Part shown: positions 1-13,770 of the stretch, one piece after another
Layout: each line of letters starts with the position of its first letter
Position numbering within the stretch: the stretch's first letter is position 1
Origin: Tillandsia leiboldiana
Lineage: Eukaryota > Streptophyta > Magnoliopsida > Poales > Bromeliaceae
Direction of reading: 5' to 3'
Assembly: GCA_029204045.2 (NCBI GenBank)
Contig: CM055065.1
Coordinates: 48,993,226-49,057,225, forward strand
Length of the DNA stretch: 64,000 nt
The notes under the pieces: model-generated
The model's database searches: none
What the model was told of the DNA's origin: nothing
What the model saw: only the letters and a program-made list of their open reading frames with translations
Made by a program: the position numbers and the translations under genes

Positions 1-3000
1 CCAGCAGCAGTGGTGCACAACACGCAACGCATACGAGACTCGCCTGATCGGGTTTCATCGTCGCCCTCATCGTCGTTGTCGTCGTCGTCGTCATCGCTAC
101 TAGATTCAGTGCTCTTTGCTTTCATAGTTTCCAACCCATCCATGAGGCACGGGACGTGGTACCCGTGGCAGCAGAAGAACACGATAACCGACAGGTCACG
201 GATCGAGAAAGGGTCGAAGCAGAGGCAACACCGCCCTCCGCCCCTTGTCCTTGATTTTAATTCGATCGTTCTTGAGCTTTGGAGTCTCTCAATTGAGTGG
301 GTGGTGGAGGTACCGTCTTCCCTCTTGTTTTGCGTCTCTTCTTCTATACTGCCCAAGCAGACAGCCCGACGAGCCTCATTGAAGTACTTAACCAAGAGGT
401 TGACGCAATCAGCCTGTTTAAGAGCTTTTCAGTTGATTAATTTTGTTATAAGCTACTTTGCACGAAAGCCTCCTATAAATATCACTTCCAACCATTTCGT
501 CGGCATTCTGTTAAGCAATGGGGTAAAATATAGGATCGAAAATTTCAAAGTGCAATGTAAAGATCACAATTCTACATTGCAATGTTTATAGGCGGTGCCC
601 TGCATTTCACCCGAGTTATAAAGCGTAGAAGAAAAGGCGCACCTTGAGGATGTCATTGCATCCGTGTCTAAGCGACGTTTCGGTTCGGTAATCGGTTATA
701 ATTTTGACAAGGCGGTCTCGTAACCTACAACAATCGGAAGGGATTATCAGTTATGATGCGATTTCCAATGAATTTGACATAATAAAGAAATAGTGGACAG
801 CTAAATGACGGTAAGGCGACAGAGAAATAAACTACATCCCTGTTTTGCAATTATTTCAAGAACATTACAAGAAAAAACGTTATCAATTGGAAACAAATTT
901 TCAACATGCCGACACTGCAAAATTTGGCCAGAAAGGATAATTAATGGATATAGAAAGTTCAGCAAAATGAGCTTTCATTTTGACGAAAAACGGAAAATGT
1001 GGTGGTTAATTAGAATAAATAAGATGCGGAAAATAACAAAGTTGTTGCTCACCGAGGAATTTCTAATCCATTGGGCACCACACTAACAATGTAGAGAGGA
1101 TCGAGATTACCGACAGTGTGCTCCAACAACATTCCTACCTGCTCAAATAGTCAAATATATGGAATATACTGCATAAATATAACAAAATAATAGTAGAGTT
1201 TAAAAATATATACAAAATGAGGGTACAAATATAAAAAATAAAATGTATACTAATTGCCCCTTCATTGTACCATTTCGGGCTTCTGAAGGCATTGCCTGAT
1301 TAACTCCTCCCATAGTTCATCATCATGTTGCTCGGTCACAAATTCTACAGCCTACATAAAGTGACAACATTCATTTATTTAGACTCCAAGAAGGATATTA
1401 TTATCCAATCATATGCAGCCGAAGTAATTATGATGGAATGAAATGCTTTTGGTATATAAGGACAAAAAAAAAAAACGAGCGAAAACAAAAGTTACTAATG
1501 CACACCTCCTGTATGTCCTCCAACTTATTTATGATAATAGCAAGGGCCTGTTTTGCATTTCCCATCCTACCGAGGACAAAGACTTGCTCTCTTACGAGGT
1601 CTTTCCTGGCACAAATTTCATATGCCTGAAAGGTAATAAAATGTTATTTATTTATTCAGTAAATCTGAAAAATGTTGGCAAATCAAGTCCCAACCTTGTC
1701 TAGTCTGTAATGCTGACTGGTACGAAGAAAAGGGAGTAGGAATCGTGGTTCGTAATCTGCATAAAGCGCTACCTATGACACAAAAGGACAAAGTACACAA
1801 CAAATAATTGAATCAAGAAGAAGTGTTATTGCATGCAGAGCCAGTACTGAAATTATTCAGATTCAAAAAGAGTAGAGCTCGGGGAAAAGAAAATTGTACG
1901 AGGAAAAATGATGATTGCCCACAGTAAGGCTATATAACTAGAGACAGGTAATTATTGTGATTATGATCCTTAAGGAATGAAGAACAAATAAAATTCAGTA
2001 AGAAAACAGATATACCTGCATATCATGGAACTCCTTTCCTGCATTAATGTCGACCTCAAAAAGGGAATGCAAGTAAACATGCAAAAAATATCTCTTGTCA
2101 CACTTTTTATTACACTGCAATAGCTGCTCTACAACTTCAGATGGAGGAATTATATCACGGTGTTGGATCAATAGAAGAACCGTTCTTTTACCGTCAAGTA
2201 TCATAAGATCGACCACCTGTATAAGAAATAATAGTAAAAAAAACAAATATACAGATAATTGAATATGAGCAATGCTACTCATACACCCCAAATGGGGATT
2301 ATGATGCATACCCCACCCATCCTAGGGTGGGGGCTTCTCCACTAGTCACATTGAAGTGACTAGCGGAATTCAACCCACCCTCGGATGGGTGGGGTGTTCA
2401 AATTAGCATTTTCCTAAATATAATTGCTATCTTAGTAATACATGCATAAACTTGACCACAACCAATAAAATGAGAATGCAATAACATATAATTTCAATGA
2501 TAACTTGGAGCTCAACATATATTCATTTCTTCCAGCAAGCAACAGTTAATACTTGTAGATCATAAAACTCTTACATGCTTTCCGATTTGGACTGTAATCA
2601 CCATAGAGAAACGGTCAGCTTAACAGAGTCAATTCGGCAGACCATTCTTGTCGAGATCATCATAAAAGGGCCATTTTGCAGAAACGAAACAGTAAAATTT
2701 TGAACGATAGATTTTAACAATGGCCGGATGCATGAGGATTTTTACTCGGAAAGGGGATAAGACAATAGGACAGAACTTTTCATCTGAGCCACAGGAACAA
2801 ACAACAGTATTGTATCCAAGTACTAGAGGGAATAAACAAAAGAGTATGCCGCAGAGCACAAGGCTCCTTTTAGTGTAGCCTCCACAGTAATGATATGCAA
2901 CTTTACCCTTGTTAATAAAAGGATTTCCATGAATCAAACCAGCACGTAGAGGTTGTACCAAAAGGAATCACTAAGGCTATTTACACAAGCAAATAGCTAA

Positions 3001-6000
3001 AAAGAGTGGGCTGCAAGCTTCATAAGCATGCCAAGTATGATAGATTGCTATCAGTATTCAAAAAAGAAAATATAGCTCTTCCTATGAAAGTAATACTGAG
3101 AACAGATAAAAGTGAAATTATCGTAAACATTAGGGCTGATAGCATGCATACCTTGTCATGAACTGCATGATGTAAGCTGTGCTTTTCAATAAAATCGAAA
3201 ACATCAGGCTTCAATATCTGAAAAGACAAAAATGGAAAGATGAAGTGGGATGGTGACATCAATATGCAAATTAAGACTTGCTTGGCCTGTTGGGGCTATG
3301 AAGAAATGCTCTGACTCAAAGAATCGTTCAAAGCAGCAGTAATATTTTATTTTTTTCAGTAAAATATCCTCTACAGCTTCTCACTGCAGAAGCAAAATGT
3401 TCAAATTGGAACTCCTGGTTTTGGGACCTGAAAAGCCTATTTTAGTCTCCCAACAGCAAAAGCTCCGGACAATTTGCTAGCCAAACACATAGTTTATGGA
3501 AGCTTCCACTTCCTGCAGTAGAGATGTTTTTCCATAAGCCAGGCCAAAAATGTCGCACAAAGCGTAAGAACTTACATCAGCATATAAACCAAGGGCTTTC
3601 TCATATTGTCCATTGATCACATACAATTCAGCTAATGCCTGTTACAAAAAAAATGAATCAACAAATAGGAGATATAGAACAGGTGTACCAACACAAAAAT
3701 TCCAAACTAACCTCTTTTAAATTATCAGTCATAGAGGAGGTATTCATTTTTGGCTCAATGGCAGAAATAACAGGTGATACAGAATATAACGTAGGCGGCC
3801 ATGATTTAACAGTTGACGAGAGAAGTTTGTGAAATGACGGGTTAGTAGCCAAAGCAACAAGGGCAACCTGTTCATATAAAGAACAGTAGTCAGGAACTCT
3901 ACAAGCTAATGATAAAAATCTTACTCATGAAACAACAACTACAGACCCATAACTTATCTTACAGACCTCATATGCAGTATCACTCAGCTGAGGATTTTCT
4001 GTAGGAATGTAAGGAACCAACACAGGAAGCTGGCGCAGATGGGCAAAGTGAAAAACCCACCTATTGAAGAACAGGTTTTAGTTAACAGAGAATTGTAAAC
4101 TGTGAAAGTAAAATTTTGGGCTTTTGCAAACCTTTCCCATGCTGAAGCGGATCCACGGAGTAACTTAGGACACAAAGATGCAGCTTCTGCATATTTTCTT
4201 TCAACAATTAGATGATCAAGGTATCTTGATCCCACCTGACATAAGAAGAGCACGAAAATCATTGACCAAATGAAATGCTCGATGAATCTAGAGAACATGA
4301 AAATAGTAGCATGTATTAAAGAATTTGCAAGAAGGTAGCAAAAACCTAATAAGAACTCTAAAATATTAAAGATAAACTATAAAACGCAAATCATAGTAGA
4401 CAAGGCCATATGCCACTGATGCCATCTTCAAGAGAGCATATAACTTTCTGCAGCAAAAGGATGGGAAACGCTGAAAGGTTATCAGATGAATGAGAAATAG
4501 CTATTCCGCCTACAATTCTTTTATTGCCAACCCAAGAAATCGGTTGATAATAGCTTTAGTTTTTGACCAACAATTTTTTTATTGCTAAACAATCTTACTG
4601 GGCCAGGATTATATGTTTTTTCAACCAGTTATGATTATCATTGTACACCCATTAACGATGGCGATGGGGATAAAATCAACAGTTAATTAGAAGTGGGTTT
4701 GTAAATTGTTGCAGATTGTTGCTTAAAATGTCCATTGCTAGATTACATAGTATAAAGTGCCATGCTGTTTCACAAGCTTGCAAAATACAATAATGACTCA
4801 AAAAAAATAAAAAAATAATAAAAAAAATAAAATAAAAAACTTTTTATGATGGCAAATGCAATCACAGGCGTTACCTGCCCCTCCTTTAACTAACAGATTA
4901 ATGGCAAGGAAGAGAAAAGCAGTACCACAATAATCTCTTAACCAACTGCTTAAAAGGGATGAAGAGTACACTCTTCATGGATCAGTAGATCTCATTTGCT
5001 ACAACTGACTGGCGAGTAAGTACTACTTTTAATAATAAGTCAATAATGTGCAATTGTTTGTCATGGAAAATATTGACAACCGTTATGCTAGCATTTACAT
5101 CCACCCATATGATATTGCACCATTGCTAATTAAAGGAAAAACAGCAGAGGTCTAATGTACCTCATCAATAAGTTCAGTTCGTCCCTGTCCCGCTTCAACT
5201 GCGGCTAATGCTTTTTCATGGCAACCATGTTGAAGAAGCCAAGCTATGTGATCTTCAGCATCTCTAATTTTCATACAGATATTGGATATTTAAGAGCATG
5301 GAGTCTGCAATTTTACCAAGCTTCAAAAAAAAACATACTCTTGTCCATGTTCAATGACATTTTTCAGACCAAAACAGGCAAGGAATTATACAAGTTGAAA
5401 ATATATCATATGGTCAAATCAGAAATTTGTGGGATTCCCTCCCTAGTTTATTTCTATCTCACAGCCCAAACCCTTGAAACAATTAAGAAAAGGCCCAATT
5501 TTATTTAGAAAAAAGGAAGCAGGGTAGGTACTTCCCTAAAGTAACAATTCAAATTAAAACATGTACATAGATAGTAAAATGTATTGGCATGCATACATAC
5601 AGTATATAAGAACATGGTGAACGCCAATGAAAATAAGTCAAAGATGTTGTTAAGTTCAAGGGAAAAAAAAAACATAAAATATACAGAACGATGGTTCCTA
5701 GAGTAACAGCCTCACTAGTTAAAAGACACCAGAAAAAACTTGGAAAAAAACAGTTATAGTACTTAAAATGAGTACAAATTCTACAAAATTCTCATATACC
5801 TAGGCCTCGCAATCACCATGTCTTTGGGAGATACGATATAATACAGAGGTTCATCACCAGCAGCCCACTGACCACCAGCATAGCTGCTTCCTATGCAAAA
5901 GTGCAAAAGCAGTTAGAAGCAAGCACTCCAAACCATGCAACTATAGTTTACATATTATAAGACAAATGATTAGGGCTGTTTGGTCCAAACTGTAGGTTAG

Positions 6001-9000
6001 CAGTTACTTTTATAAATAGCAATTAGAAGAAGTTAGTTTTTTCAAGCGTCCGTAACAAATCTAGTCCCTAATGATCAGGTTTCAATTTTGTCCACAGAGT
6101 ATCAATTGTAATAATTTAGCCATAGAAGTTTGACCAAAATCTCAGTTTCGTCCTTTGAGCTTCAGTCATAACAACTTTGTCTCCGAAGTGTGATACTGAT
6201 TCCAGTTTCATCCTTAATGTTTCATTTTTAACAAAGCAATATCTAACTACGATGCTGACCGAGCCAAGTTAGAAGTATAACAATAGAAAGGCTTTCTCGT
6301 TATGCAAAATGAGCTTCGAAGACTAAAGTAGTAAAACTATGAGGAAATTGAAATCATAAGCAAAGTTCAGGGATTAAATTTGTAATTAACCCTTTTGATT
6401 AAAATCTCCTTTACAGCCTCTCATTGCAATAGAAGCAGAATCTCAAATGGGAGCTTCCGCTTGGGGGCCAAACCCATTTTAACTTCTTGTCCAAAGAAAA
6501 ACATTAGCCTATTTGTTAGCAAAATAGCTGGTTTCTAAAGCTTATGATAGGGAAGCTATTCCATAAGACAGGCCAAGCAGGCAATTCAAAGTGGAAAAGG
6601 TTGTTTGGAACCTGTGAATGGAGCATGTGCAAGAGCATAATCTTTTGCCTTATAATGTTCATAGCCATGAACAGGTAAAGCATCAGTTGTTAGTTCCTCA
6701 TTTTTCCATGTCACAATTCGTACTTCTGGCCTTTGTGCAGTTCCCTGCGTAAAAATTCCATGCAGATTAAGAACAAGTACTTCTGACTAATGTAAATATT
6801 TCACAAGAGCTGAAGTCAGAGAAATTTACAATGTCCAATCCAACCAGCAAAAAGGAAAAATTATTGCCAGCACCTGTGCATCACATCAGCCTGCGCACCA
6901 CCCATTATCCGCCATTCATCCATCACATACTTCCAATCCAACAATCCAAGGGAAAAATTATTTCTAGATCAATAAATACTAGGAAGTGAGGATTGAACAG
7001 TGAGATAGGATGAAGGGTGGAGCATGGGCGGGGCACAGGCTGACAAGATGCACCAAGTGCAGCCAATAATACTATCCTACTTAGACAATCATTAGTATTA
7101 CTAACTGCTCTGGAGCCAGACTTTTTGAAAGCACCTTGAGCAGAAAACAAACAACCATGTAGCCCAGTAAATCTGGTTTGACCCTAGTTGGGAAAACATC
7201 TAGCTTACGTGTTGCCAGCCATCCAAACTTTTGACTAAGCCCTAAGTATATGTATTAGGATTCATCAAATTTGATTGATCTTTCAGACTATTCTTCTTCT
7301 TTTTTTGTATATATATTAAAGGTCTCAAAGATGGAAGGAGAAGTCAGGTCCCACCGGGCGTGCCATTTTGTCTGCGATCTCGAATGACTCATCTCGCGCG
7401 GTTCCTCTTTAATATCAATCAAATTCGATCAAATACAAAATTATTTGGCCCATCCTAATACATATACTTAGGGCTTAGTCAAAAAAACTATTTGGGATCC
7501 GAAATATTTGAAAAATGTGAATGGCTCATACAATATGTGACCTTGTTCACTTTCTTTAAATTTCATACTTGTCATTGCTAGTGCAATTACATAACTGTCC
7601 AACAAATTTGATCATTACGCCTGTTTTAGTAGATAGCGTTTAGCGTGCTAGTAATGCAGTTCTGTATTTAGACCTTCTAAAGGTGAGACAGACCTTTTTT
7701 TGTTCACACAATTTCATATAGCCATATAAAAGAAAAATGACACAAAGTACACAAACAAGAAAAAAGACTTTTAAATAATGTCAAATGAGATCACTGCAAT
7801 AGTATACTTTTCTCTTTAACTTGTGGTTTCTCAAGTTTCTCATAGCCAAAAACTCCAAGATTTGCCAAAAAAAAATTGAAACTGGATATGAGACTCAGAT
7901 TTGGACCGAGTCATAATGTCACAATAGAGTTGACAATAAAGCAGCATTTCATTTTAGGTTATTTTACATAAGTAACCTCGCCTATGCGTCATGGACATTG
8001 ACACGGGACATGGGACACGACTTGGACACAACGATTCAGCAACTTTCAAAAAATTAGAACACGGACACGACATGAACATAGATAATAAAATATAATATTA
8101 TTAATATAATAATATATATTTATTATATATAAAATATAAATTTTGGTAAAATATTATTATATTTCTCATACGAATGAAAGTTTATAAAATTTTTCATTGA
8201 TAGTTCATGTATTTTAAGAAAAAAATTCTCCACTATACACAATTTATTTATATTGTCCAAAAAAAAAAATTTATGTACTCATCAAAAAGTTTAAATATTT
8301 ATCGTCTTACATTATATATGCATTAAACAAATAAAATAATATAATATATATACTTTTTTTAATTGTATGCGCCATGGATCGGCATCGAACGTTCGTCCAA
8401 GAAGTGTCCACATCGGATACGAGTCCGACACGGACACGCGAGTGCCCGACACGGACAAGTGACGCTTATCGAAGTGTCCGTGATACATAGAACCACGCAA
8501 AATCCTCTATTTGATATATGTATACATGTGACATCCGAATTTTTACATATACCCCTCGGCGGTGCAGTTTAAGATAATGTTCTTACCTTAAATTTGGGTT
8601 TCAATTTTACAGGGGAAGGGTTCTAAAAATAACCATCCAGAACATATTTCTAAAAATATGCCCTTGTGAAAAAATCTGAATTTTCAGATGTGTGACCCTT
8701 GGAACTGTTGCTCAAAAAAATGTTGTTACCCTAAACTAGAGATCTATTATACAGGAAAGTTGGTTTTGTTTAGATTTTTTTCTTTTTTTGGGTATGTAGA
8801 GGAAGATTTTTTTAGAAAAAAAGATGAGAAATTTTTACTACAAAGAAATAATATTTTGCAGGATATTGAGTATATATGCAATTAGTTAGTAATTTTGACA
8901 AAATAGAGGTGAAATTTGCTAAATATAGTATGAAAAAAGCTAATGTTGTCAATCTAAAAATCATTCTTTTAGCTACTAAATGAAAATACCTGCCGTGAAG

Positions 9001-10581
9001 GGACAGTTGTACTGAAATCCTTTTCTCCATTTTCCTCCTCCGGGATATACGCTAGTACTACTAAAGCATCGCCATACGGAGCAATACCAGCAATGTAGTA
9101 ACTAGTTTGAAAAGATGCCACAATATCCACATACTTACTACCTGAAATGGAAATATTGGCCCGTACACCATTCACTCCATTGGGAGAATTAGCTCTAATC
9201 GCAGCAATCTTTACACTTGTTCCCCAGCCAATGACCAAGAGAGTGTCATCCTAGATACAAAAAATCTGCTTAGCATGCGACATAGAAATTTTGCAGATTC
9301 AACATAGAGAGAGGAAAGAAGCTGCAACTGCTATAAAACCTTCTCAAAAGTATTAAAAAAAAAGAAGAAGAAAACAGCCATCATTAGCCGAGGGCTTGCT
9401 AGGCCTGGCTAGAACTTTTGCACAACTGCTGCATAGTACAGTTGTTTGGAGAAGCACAAGCAGCTTTGTCATTACATTTCCATTACATGTCCAAAGCAGC
9501 TTCTCAATAACCTAATTGGAACATCTGCTTTTGATGCCCAAAATCTCATTTTAGCTTCTCGCCATAGCAAAAGATCTAGAGATTCTTCATGACAAACTCC
9601 TAAAAGCTATTTCTTGAAGTAGAGAAGTTGTACCAAAAACTAAACCAAACAAATAAATTAGTGCCCAAATACCCTCTAATTTATTCCTTTATAATTGTAA
9701 AGAGAGTAGAATGCAATAATAAACAATCATGCACTTAATTCTCCTACTGCCCATGATTCATTGCTTCTCCATCTTACCTCCACCCCACCCTGATAAAGTA
9801 CTAACAAAAAAATAAAATAAAATAAAATAAGAGACTTCCAGATCAGATAGGTAGGGACTTTTGGTTGGTATTCATTATATTCTCCAGTAGCTCGAGTTTC
9901 AAATAAATATTGATTTCAAAACTGTAGAAAATATTTTAACTGCCAGGCTTTTTAATTGTCTTACTTTCTGATAATTTAGGGTTCCATCTGAAATCTGAAA
10001 AACATCCATCAATTTCAGCAAATGGTATATCAGTATTTCGACATAAAGCAATTTCTGGCCTGTAAATACACCACTTACTAAGCTAAGACAAGGCGCAAAC
10101 TCAAGATAGCTGAAATTCAGTCTCTATAACACATATAAGCGTGTTACTTGTATTACTTTATGAGCCAATAAGAACAGTACCATACATCTATTTCTATCAG
10201 TCAGGAACAGTAAATCTCAAAATCTCAAATGACGTAAGATTTTGAGCATGGTGACGCCAAGCACGATAAGGTGAAGCACATCATTCTCTTTCAAAATAGT
10301 TGCCTGAGCCGGATTACATCAAAATGAAAAGGGGAAACTTCACAGAATATATTTTACCTGCCACACCAAGTGAGGAAGTAAAAGCTCCGGACGGGGGCTT
10401 CCCCTCGGCCTCTCAATAAAAGAAATTCGCTGATGATTTGCCATGTCATAAACTTTTACCCCAGCATCATTAGCCCAAGCAATAAGACTTGTTCTCCACT
10501 TCACAGCATGAATTGGACCTTCACCATCATGCAGAACCTGCAAAGATACAGGGATGCTGAATAATTACAATCTGACGAATC

Positions 10582-10641
<60 letters not shown>

Positions 10642-12985
10642 AATTACCCATTTATATACATATATTCTTGTAAAATATTTCTCTTCAAAAGTGCAATTCT
10701 TATAAAAATACTCCTTTTTAACCTGAGTCATCAAATTCGTGAGCAAAATTGGTTTTGCACAAGAACAAAGCTTTCTAACGAGAGGTATTTTGTAAGTAGA
10801 AGGGTATATATTTAAGAAATTAAAATTTTGAGATACAAATATGAAATGAGTCTTGCAGGGGTATTAGTATATATGCTAACATCTCTAAAGACAAGCTGGA
10901 ACTAAACCGAAATATATTATATATCAAGAAGTAAGACATACCTGCTTATTATAACCTAGCCAGTTCTTCATGTTGAGAAAGAGTTGACCGGCTAAACCAC
11001 CTGTGACAAACCTTCTTGAGGATTTCCGTGAATAGTCAGGGTCTAGAGCTATTGCTTTCATAGGCCGATGATACTCAAATTTCAATTTTTCATCCGTAAA
11101 AAGGCTGCTTATAACTACAGATCCATCATCCGAGCAGCTACCAATGAATTCACCTTCTGCATCAAAGCTAAGGTCATTGACTGTAGCGGTATGAGCAGGA
11201 AATTCTTTGACCTGCAGATATAAAGTGCTGAGAACATCAGCGTATTTCTGCAAAATAATGGCAAGTAGTAGTAGACAACAGGGCAAAACAGAATAAAAAT
11301 GACGAGTACTTCTCAAAACAACTAAAAATCTGGTCCTACCGATATGTCAGAACCTCAAATATCAGTTTGAATCCTTAATCTTCTTAAAAGATGAAAAATC
11401 AAGCCAAGCAATCAACACTACTTCAACTATATTGGAACCTAAGTTAGATTCATTTAAACACAAACTAGGGATTGATACCTCTAAACAATAACAACTAGCA
11501 TTTTATATAGCTATATGCGGTTAGCTATATAGGTCGTATACTTTACATAAGATTCTTTGTAAAATAAATATTATCACATATTTCCTTATTATGTCCTCCA
11601 ATGTTCATTATAATATTCCCTCCCCTCATAAGGCAACTTCTACTTGAATACTCTTTACTGACACACCAAGTGGTCTTCTTTGTGCATGTCCAAACCATCT
11701 CAATTGGTTCTTCGTGACTCCAGTTGGGTGCTATACCTAATTTGCAACTTAATAGAATCCTTTCTTAATTTATCTTCCCTAGTAGCCCCACTAACATGAC
11801 TGACTTTATAGTTGTCTAATAAAATCTTCCTTCTACTTTCAGGGTTATAACATTAGAAGCACTTCTTTCATTTCTAATCATCTTACGCTTCTGTGCTAGA
11901 GTATACAGAACGCAATTTTTTGACAAAATGAGACAGTTAAGATAAAGAAAGAACAATTCGCGGTGGATAAACATACCTAAGAGGGATTACGGTCATTAAC
12001 TTGGATACATCTAAGTGAAAAAGATGACAAATAGTCTTACAGCACATTCAAGATGTTGATAAATCATCTTATGCTCCAGTCATCAAAAAGGTTCATCGTC
12101 CAACTACCATTCGAGATAACCTACAAAGCAGTCCAATTTGGGAGCTACAAACAAGCCTATGTGTGTAGAGTAGGGCCCCTCCTTTAAAAGAACAGATGAT
12201 ACAAAGGCGTAAAAACAGGGTACCAACATCTCACTTACAAGAACAGGTGAATAAAAACAAATGTGATTGTTTCAATGATTGGCTCTCACAATGCCCAGAT
12301 GGTGGAAGTAATGCTGCAATTAGGGTTCACTATCTACAGAAGATAAAAACTAGCTTTAATTACTTGACCAAAAAAGAACTATTCTAATCAAAATTAAAAA
12401 TTACAAAAACTAAGGTCGATCTCCCAATCTTTATATTCGACCATCTTTCGGACGCCAAATCCCCTAATCAACAATCTCAATTTAAAAAAATCGGTTCATT
12501 TCACTTCAAAACCGATCTCAAGATAGGAATGATCATATCCGTTTGAGGCGATTAAAAAGAACCTATTTTCACTACAGGATGTGTCGATCGCATCGTAATT
12601 CTACCTCCTCCTAGGGTTTACTTACTCAGAAAACCGATCTAATCGGCCAAAAATCGTTCTAAGATAGGGAAAAGAACGGAATCGAATCGGAATCGACCTG
12701 ATTGCCCTGGAAATCGAGGATGTGGACTGTGCCGTCGTGGGTGCCGAGGGCGACCATGCGCTCGGCGACGGCGATGGACGCAGCGGCGTCGGTGGAGAGG
12801 AGGGAGGGGACGCTCCCCCCCATTCTCTGGTACTTGAGCCTCGGCTCCTCCTCCTCCTCCGCCTCCTCCTCCCCCCCGTTCTCTCCATGCTCCGCCTCCT
12901 CCTCCTCCTCGTCCTCCTCGTCCTCCTCCTCCCTCTCGTCGTCCCCCTCGATCCCGTTCTCCGAGGGTTGGTGCTCCGACGCCAT
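1..12985 (-). CDS. VPS41: Vacuolar protein sorting 41 homologue (HOPS subunit), 19 exons, 3' partial
   Basis: VPS41 is a subunit of the HOPS tethering complex, which drives fusion of late endosomes with the vacuole. Exons in gene order, all with GT-AG junctions and continuous phase: 12985-12698, 11211-10942, 10537-10358, 9250-8990, 6744-6612, 5890-5800, 5263-5161, 4235-4132, 4060-3967, 3867-3712, 3638-3576, 3217-3152, 2216-2016, 1772-1695, 1625-1506, 1351-1271, 1138-1053, 724-643, 413-1. They encode at least 956 residues (Arabidopsis VPS41 is close to this). The N-terminus is acidic (about residues 10-45), followed by the conserved EPRLKYQRMGGSVP. A WD40-type propeller follows (about 55-350, with GTHDGTVHILD and GSCSDDGSVVISSLF), then a CHCR/alpha-solenoid region (about 500-830). 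A C-terminal RING-H2 has RCCLCFDP, FFCCHGYH and MRCVLC around residues 880-952. The stop codon lies just left of the window. The start is the ATG at 12985; an upstream in-frame GTG is not needed. Introns hold several MITEs. The family assignment is very secure. Confidence 0.95.
2267..2413. mobile_element. Multi-hairpin MITE, copy 1 (diverged), in VPS41 intron
   Basis: This is a short version of the family seen at 16871, 34531, 38019, 51159, 53040 and 58487. Its ends read AGCAATGCTA and TAGCATTTTCC. Inside are the inverted pairs CACCCCAAATGGGG, CCCACCCATCCTAGGGTGGG and AGTCACATTGAAGTGACT. The right terminal hairpin is worn. It lies in the intron between exons 12 and 13 of VPS41. Confidence 0.75.
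3284..3545. mobile_element. hAT-like MITE in VPS41 intron
   Basis: The element starts with GGCCTGTTGGGGCT and ends with AAGCCAGGCC, which are imperfect inverted termini. The interior has the 'agcttct / agaagc' style sequence common in monocot hAT MITEs. Related sequence occurs at 6405-6588 and 9390-9650 in other introns of the same gene. The superfamily is inferred. Confidence 0.5.
6405..6588. mobile_element. hAT-like MITE fragment in VPS41 intron
   Basis: The sequence resembles the element at 3284-3545. It has a shared 'tttacagcctctcattgcaa' type start, internal 'gggagcttccgcttgg', and an end reading CCATAAGACAGGCCAAGCAG. The left terminus is not clear, so this is probably partial. Confidence 0.4.
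7195..7485. mobile_element. Fold-back element related to the 25-27 kb repeat domain
   Basis: The two ends are inverted copies of one sequence: CTAAGCCCTAAGTATATGTA on the left and TACATATACTTAGGGCTTAG-type sequence on the right. The centre carries a GC-rich block around CGCGCGAGATGAGTCATTCG (reverse strand). That block also occurs near 26780-26817. The element lies in the 2.2-kb intron between exons 4 and 5 of VPS41. It looks like a shortened derivative of the large repeat domain at 22.4-26.9 kb. Confidence 0.55.
7978..8500. mobile_element. Inverted-repeat element with GACACGG-rich ends in VPS41 intron
   Basis: The left end (CCTATGCGTCATGGACATTG then repeated GACACGG/GGACACGAC) is mirrored by the right end (CGACACGGACAAGTGACGC then GTGTCCGTGATACATAG). 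The two ends flank an AT-rich core. The structure fits a non-autonomous DNA transposon of about 0.5 kb. The superfamily is unknown. Confidence 0.5.
9390..9650. mobile_element. hAT-like MITE in VPS41 intron (third copy)
   Basis: This is a third sequence of the 3284-3545 type, in the intron between exons 3 and 4. It begins near GCTAGGCCTGGCTAG and contains AAGCAGCTTCTC and TTTTAGCTTCTCGCCA. The ends are blurred and no target duplication is evident. Confidence 0.4.
10584..10640. repeat. (AT)n microsatellite in VPS41 intron
   Basis: An uninterrupted AT dinucleotide tract of about 57 bp lies just upstream (in gene sense) of exon 3. Confidence 0.95.
11600..11860 (-). mobile_element. Decayed RTE-type LINE remnant in VPS41 intron 1
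   Basis: On the minus strand, 11710-11662 translates to LRWFGHAQRRPLG. This matches the well-known LRWFGHVQRRP motif at the end of plant RTE-clade reverse transcriptases. Flanking sequence can be read as further decayed RT, but stops and frame changes interrupt it. It is a fragment with no coding capacity. Confidence 0.6.
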
Positions 12986-13010
12986 GGCCACTGCGCCCTG
13001 ATCCGTGCAC

Positions 13011-13715
13011 AGGAGCTTCGAGAAGCGACCGCGCGATCGCTCGATCGCTTTTCCTCTCCCTCTCTTTCTCTCTCTAGATTTTTTTTTTTTTTTTTAATCC
13101 TTTTAAACGCTAACTTCGTGACAATTTTAATTCGGTTTGTTTGTCGTTAGGAAATTAAAATAAATTAATTAATACGAAAAGTTTGGGTGTTTGATGGATC
13201 CGTTAACCCGTTTAGGAATTAGGATCGGGTAATGTACAAACTAGTTAAATCTAATGGAGCTTTCAAGATAACGATTGACGTCATTAAATATAATCTATAT
13301 TATTTAAATTATTTAAAAATTAAATTTTATATTTTATATTTTTTTTTATTCATTCAGTGGACAAAAAAATAAATAATTAAATATATATATTTTTTAAATA
13401 AATGATGATAGGAGCCTTGTAATAAATATCTGAAATATATATCTTGTTTTAAACAATTTTTTTAAAAAATAACTAAAATTTAGTTAATTTAATTTTTTTT
13501 ACACCGAATCAGTAAATACCTCATATCTATTATTAAAATTACACAAGTTTTACAACTCTTTGATCATTAGATCAATAATATTAAAAAAATTAAAATTTAA
13601 TTTCTAAATAGTTTCAGTAATCTATATCATGTTCAACGTTATCGATCATCGATTCCAAAGCTCAAAAAAAAAAAAAAAAATTGACAGCAACTATAAAATT
13701 TTGATAGCCTAGTCT

Positions 13716-13770
<55 letters not shown>

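Noticed and set aside
10..591. 193-codon plus-strand frame at the left edge
   Set aside because: It starts at GTG and lies antisense to the last VPS41 exon, which carries the real RING-H2.
12991..12991. GTG start for VPS41 two codons upstream of the ATG
   Set aside because: The ATG at 12985 has a good context (GGCCATGGC) and plant nuclear genes rarely use GTG.
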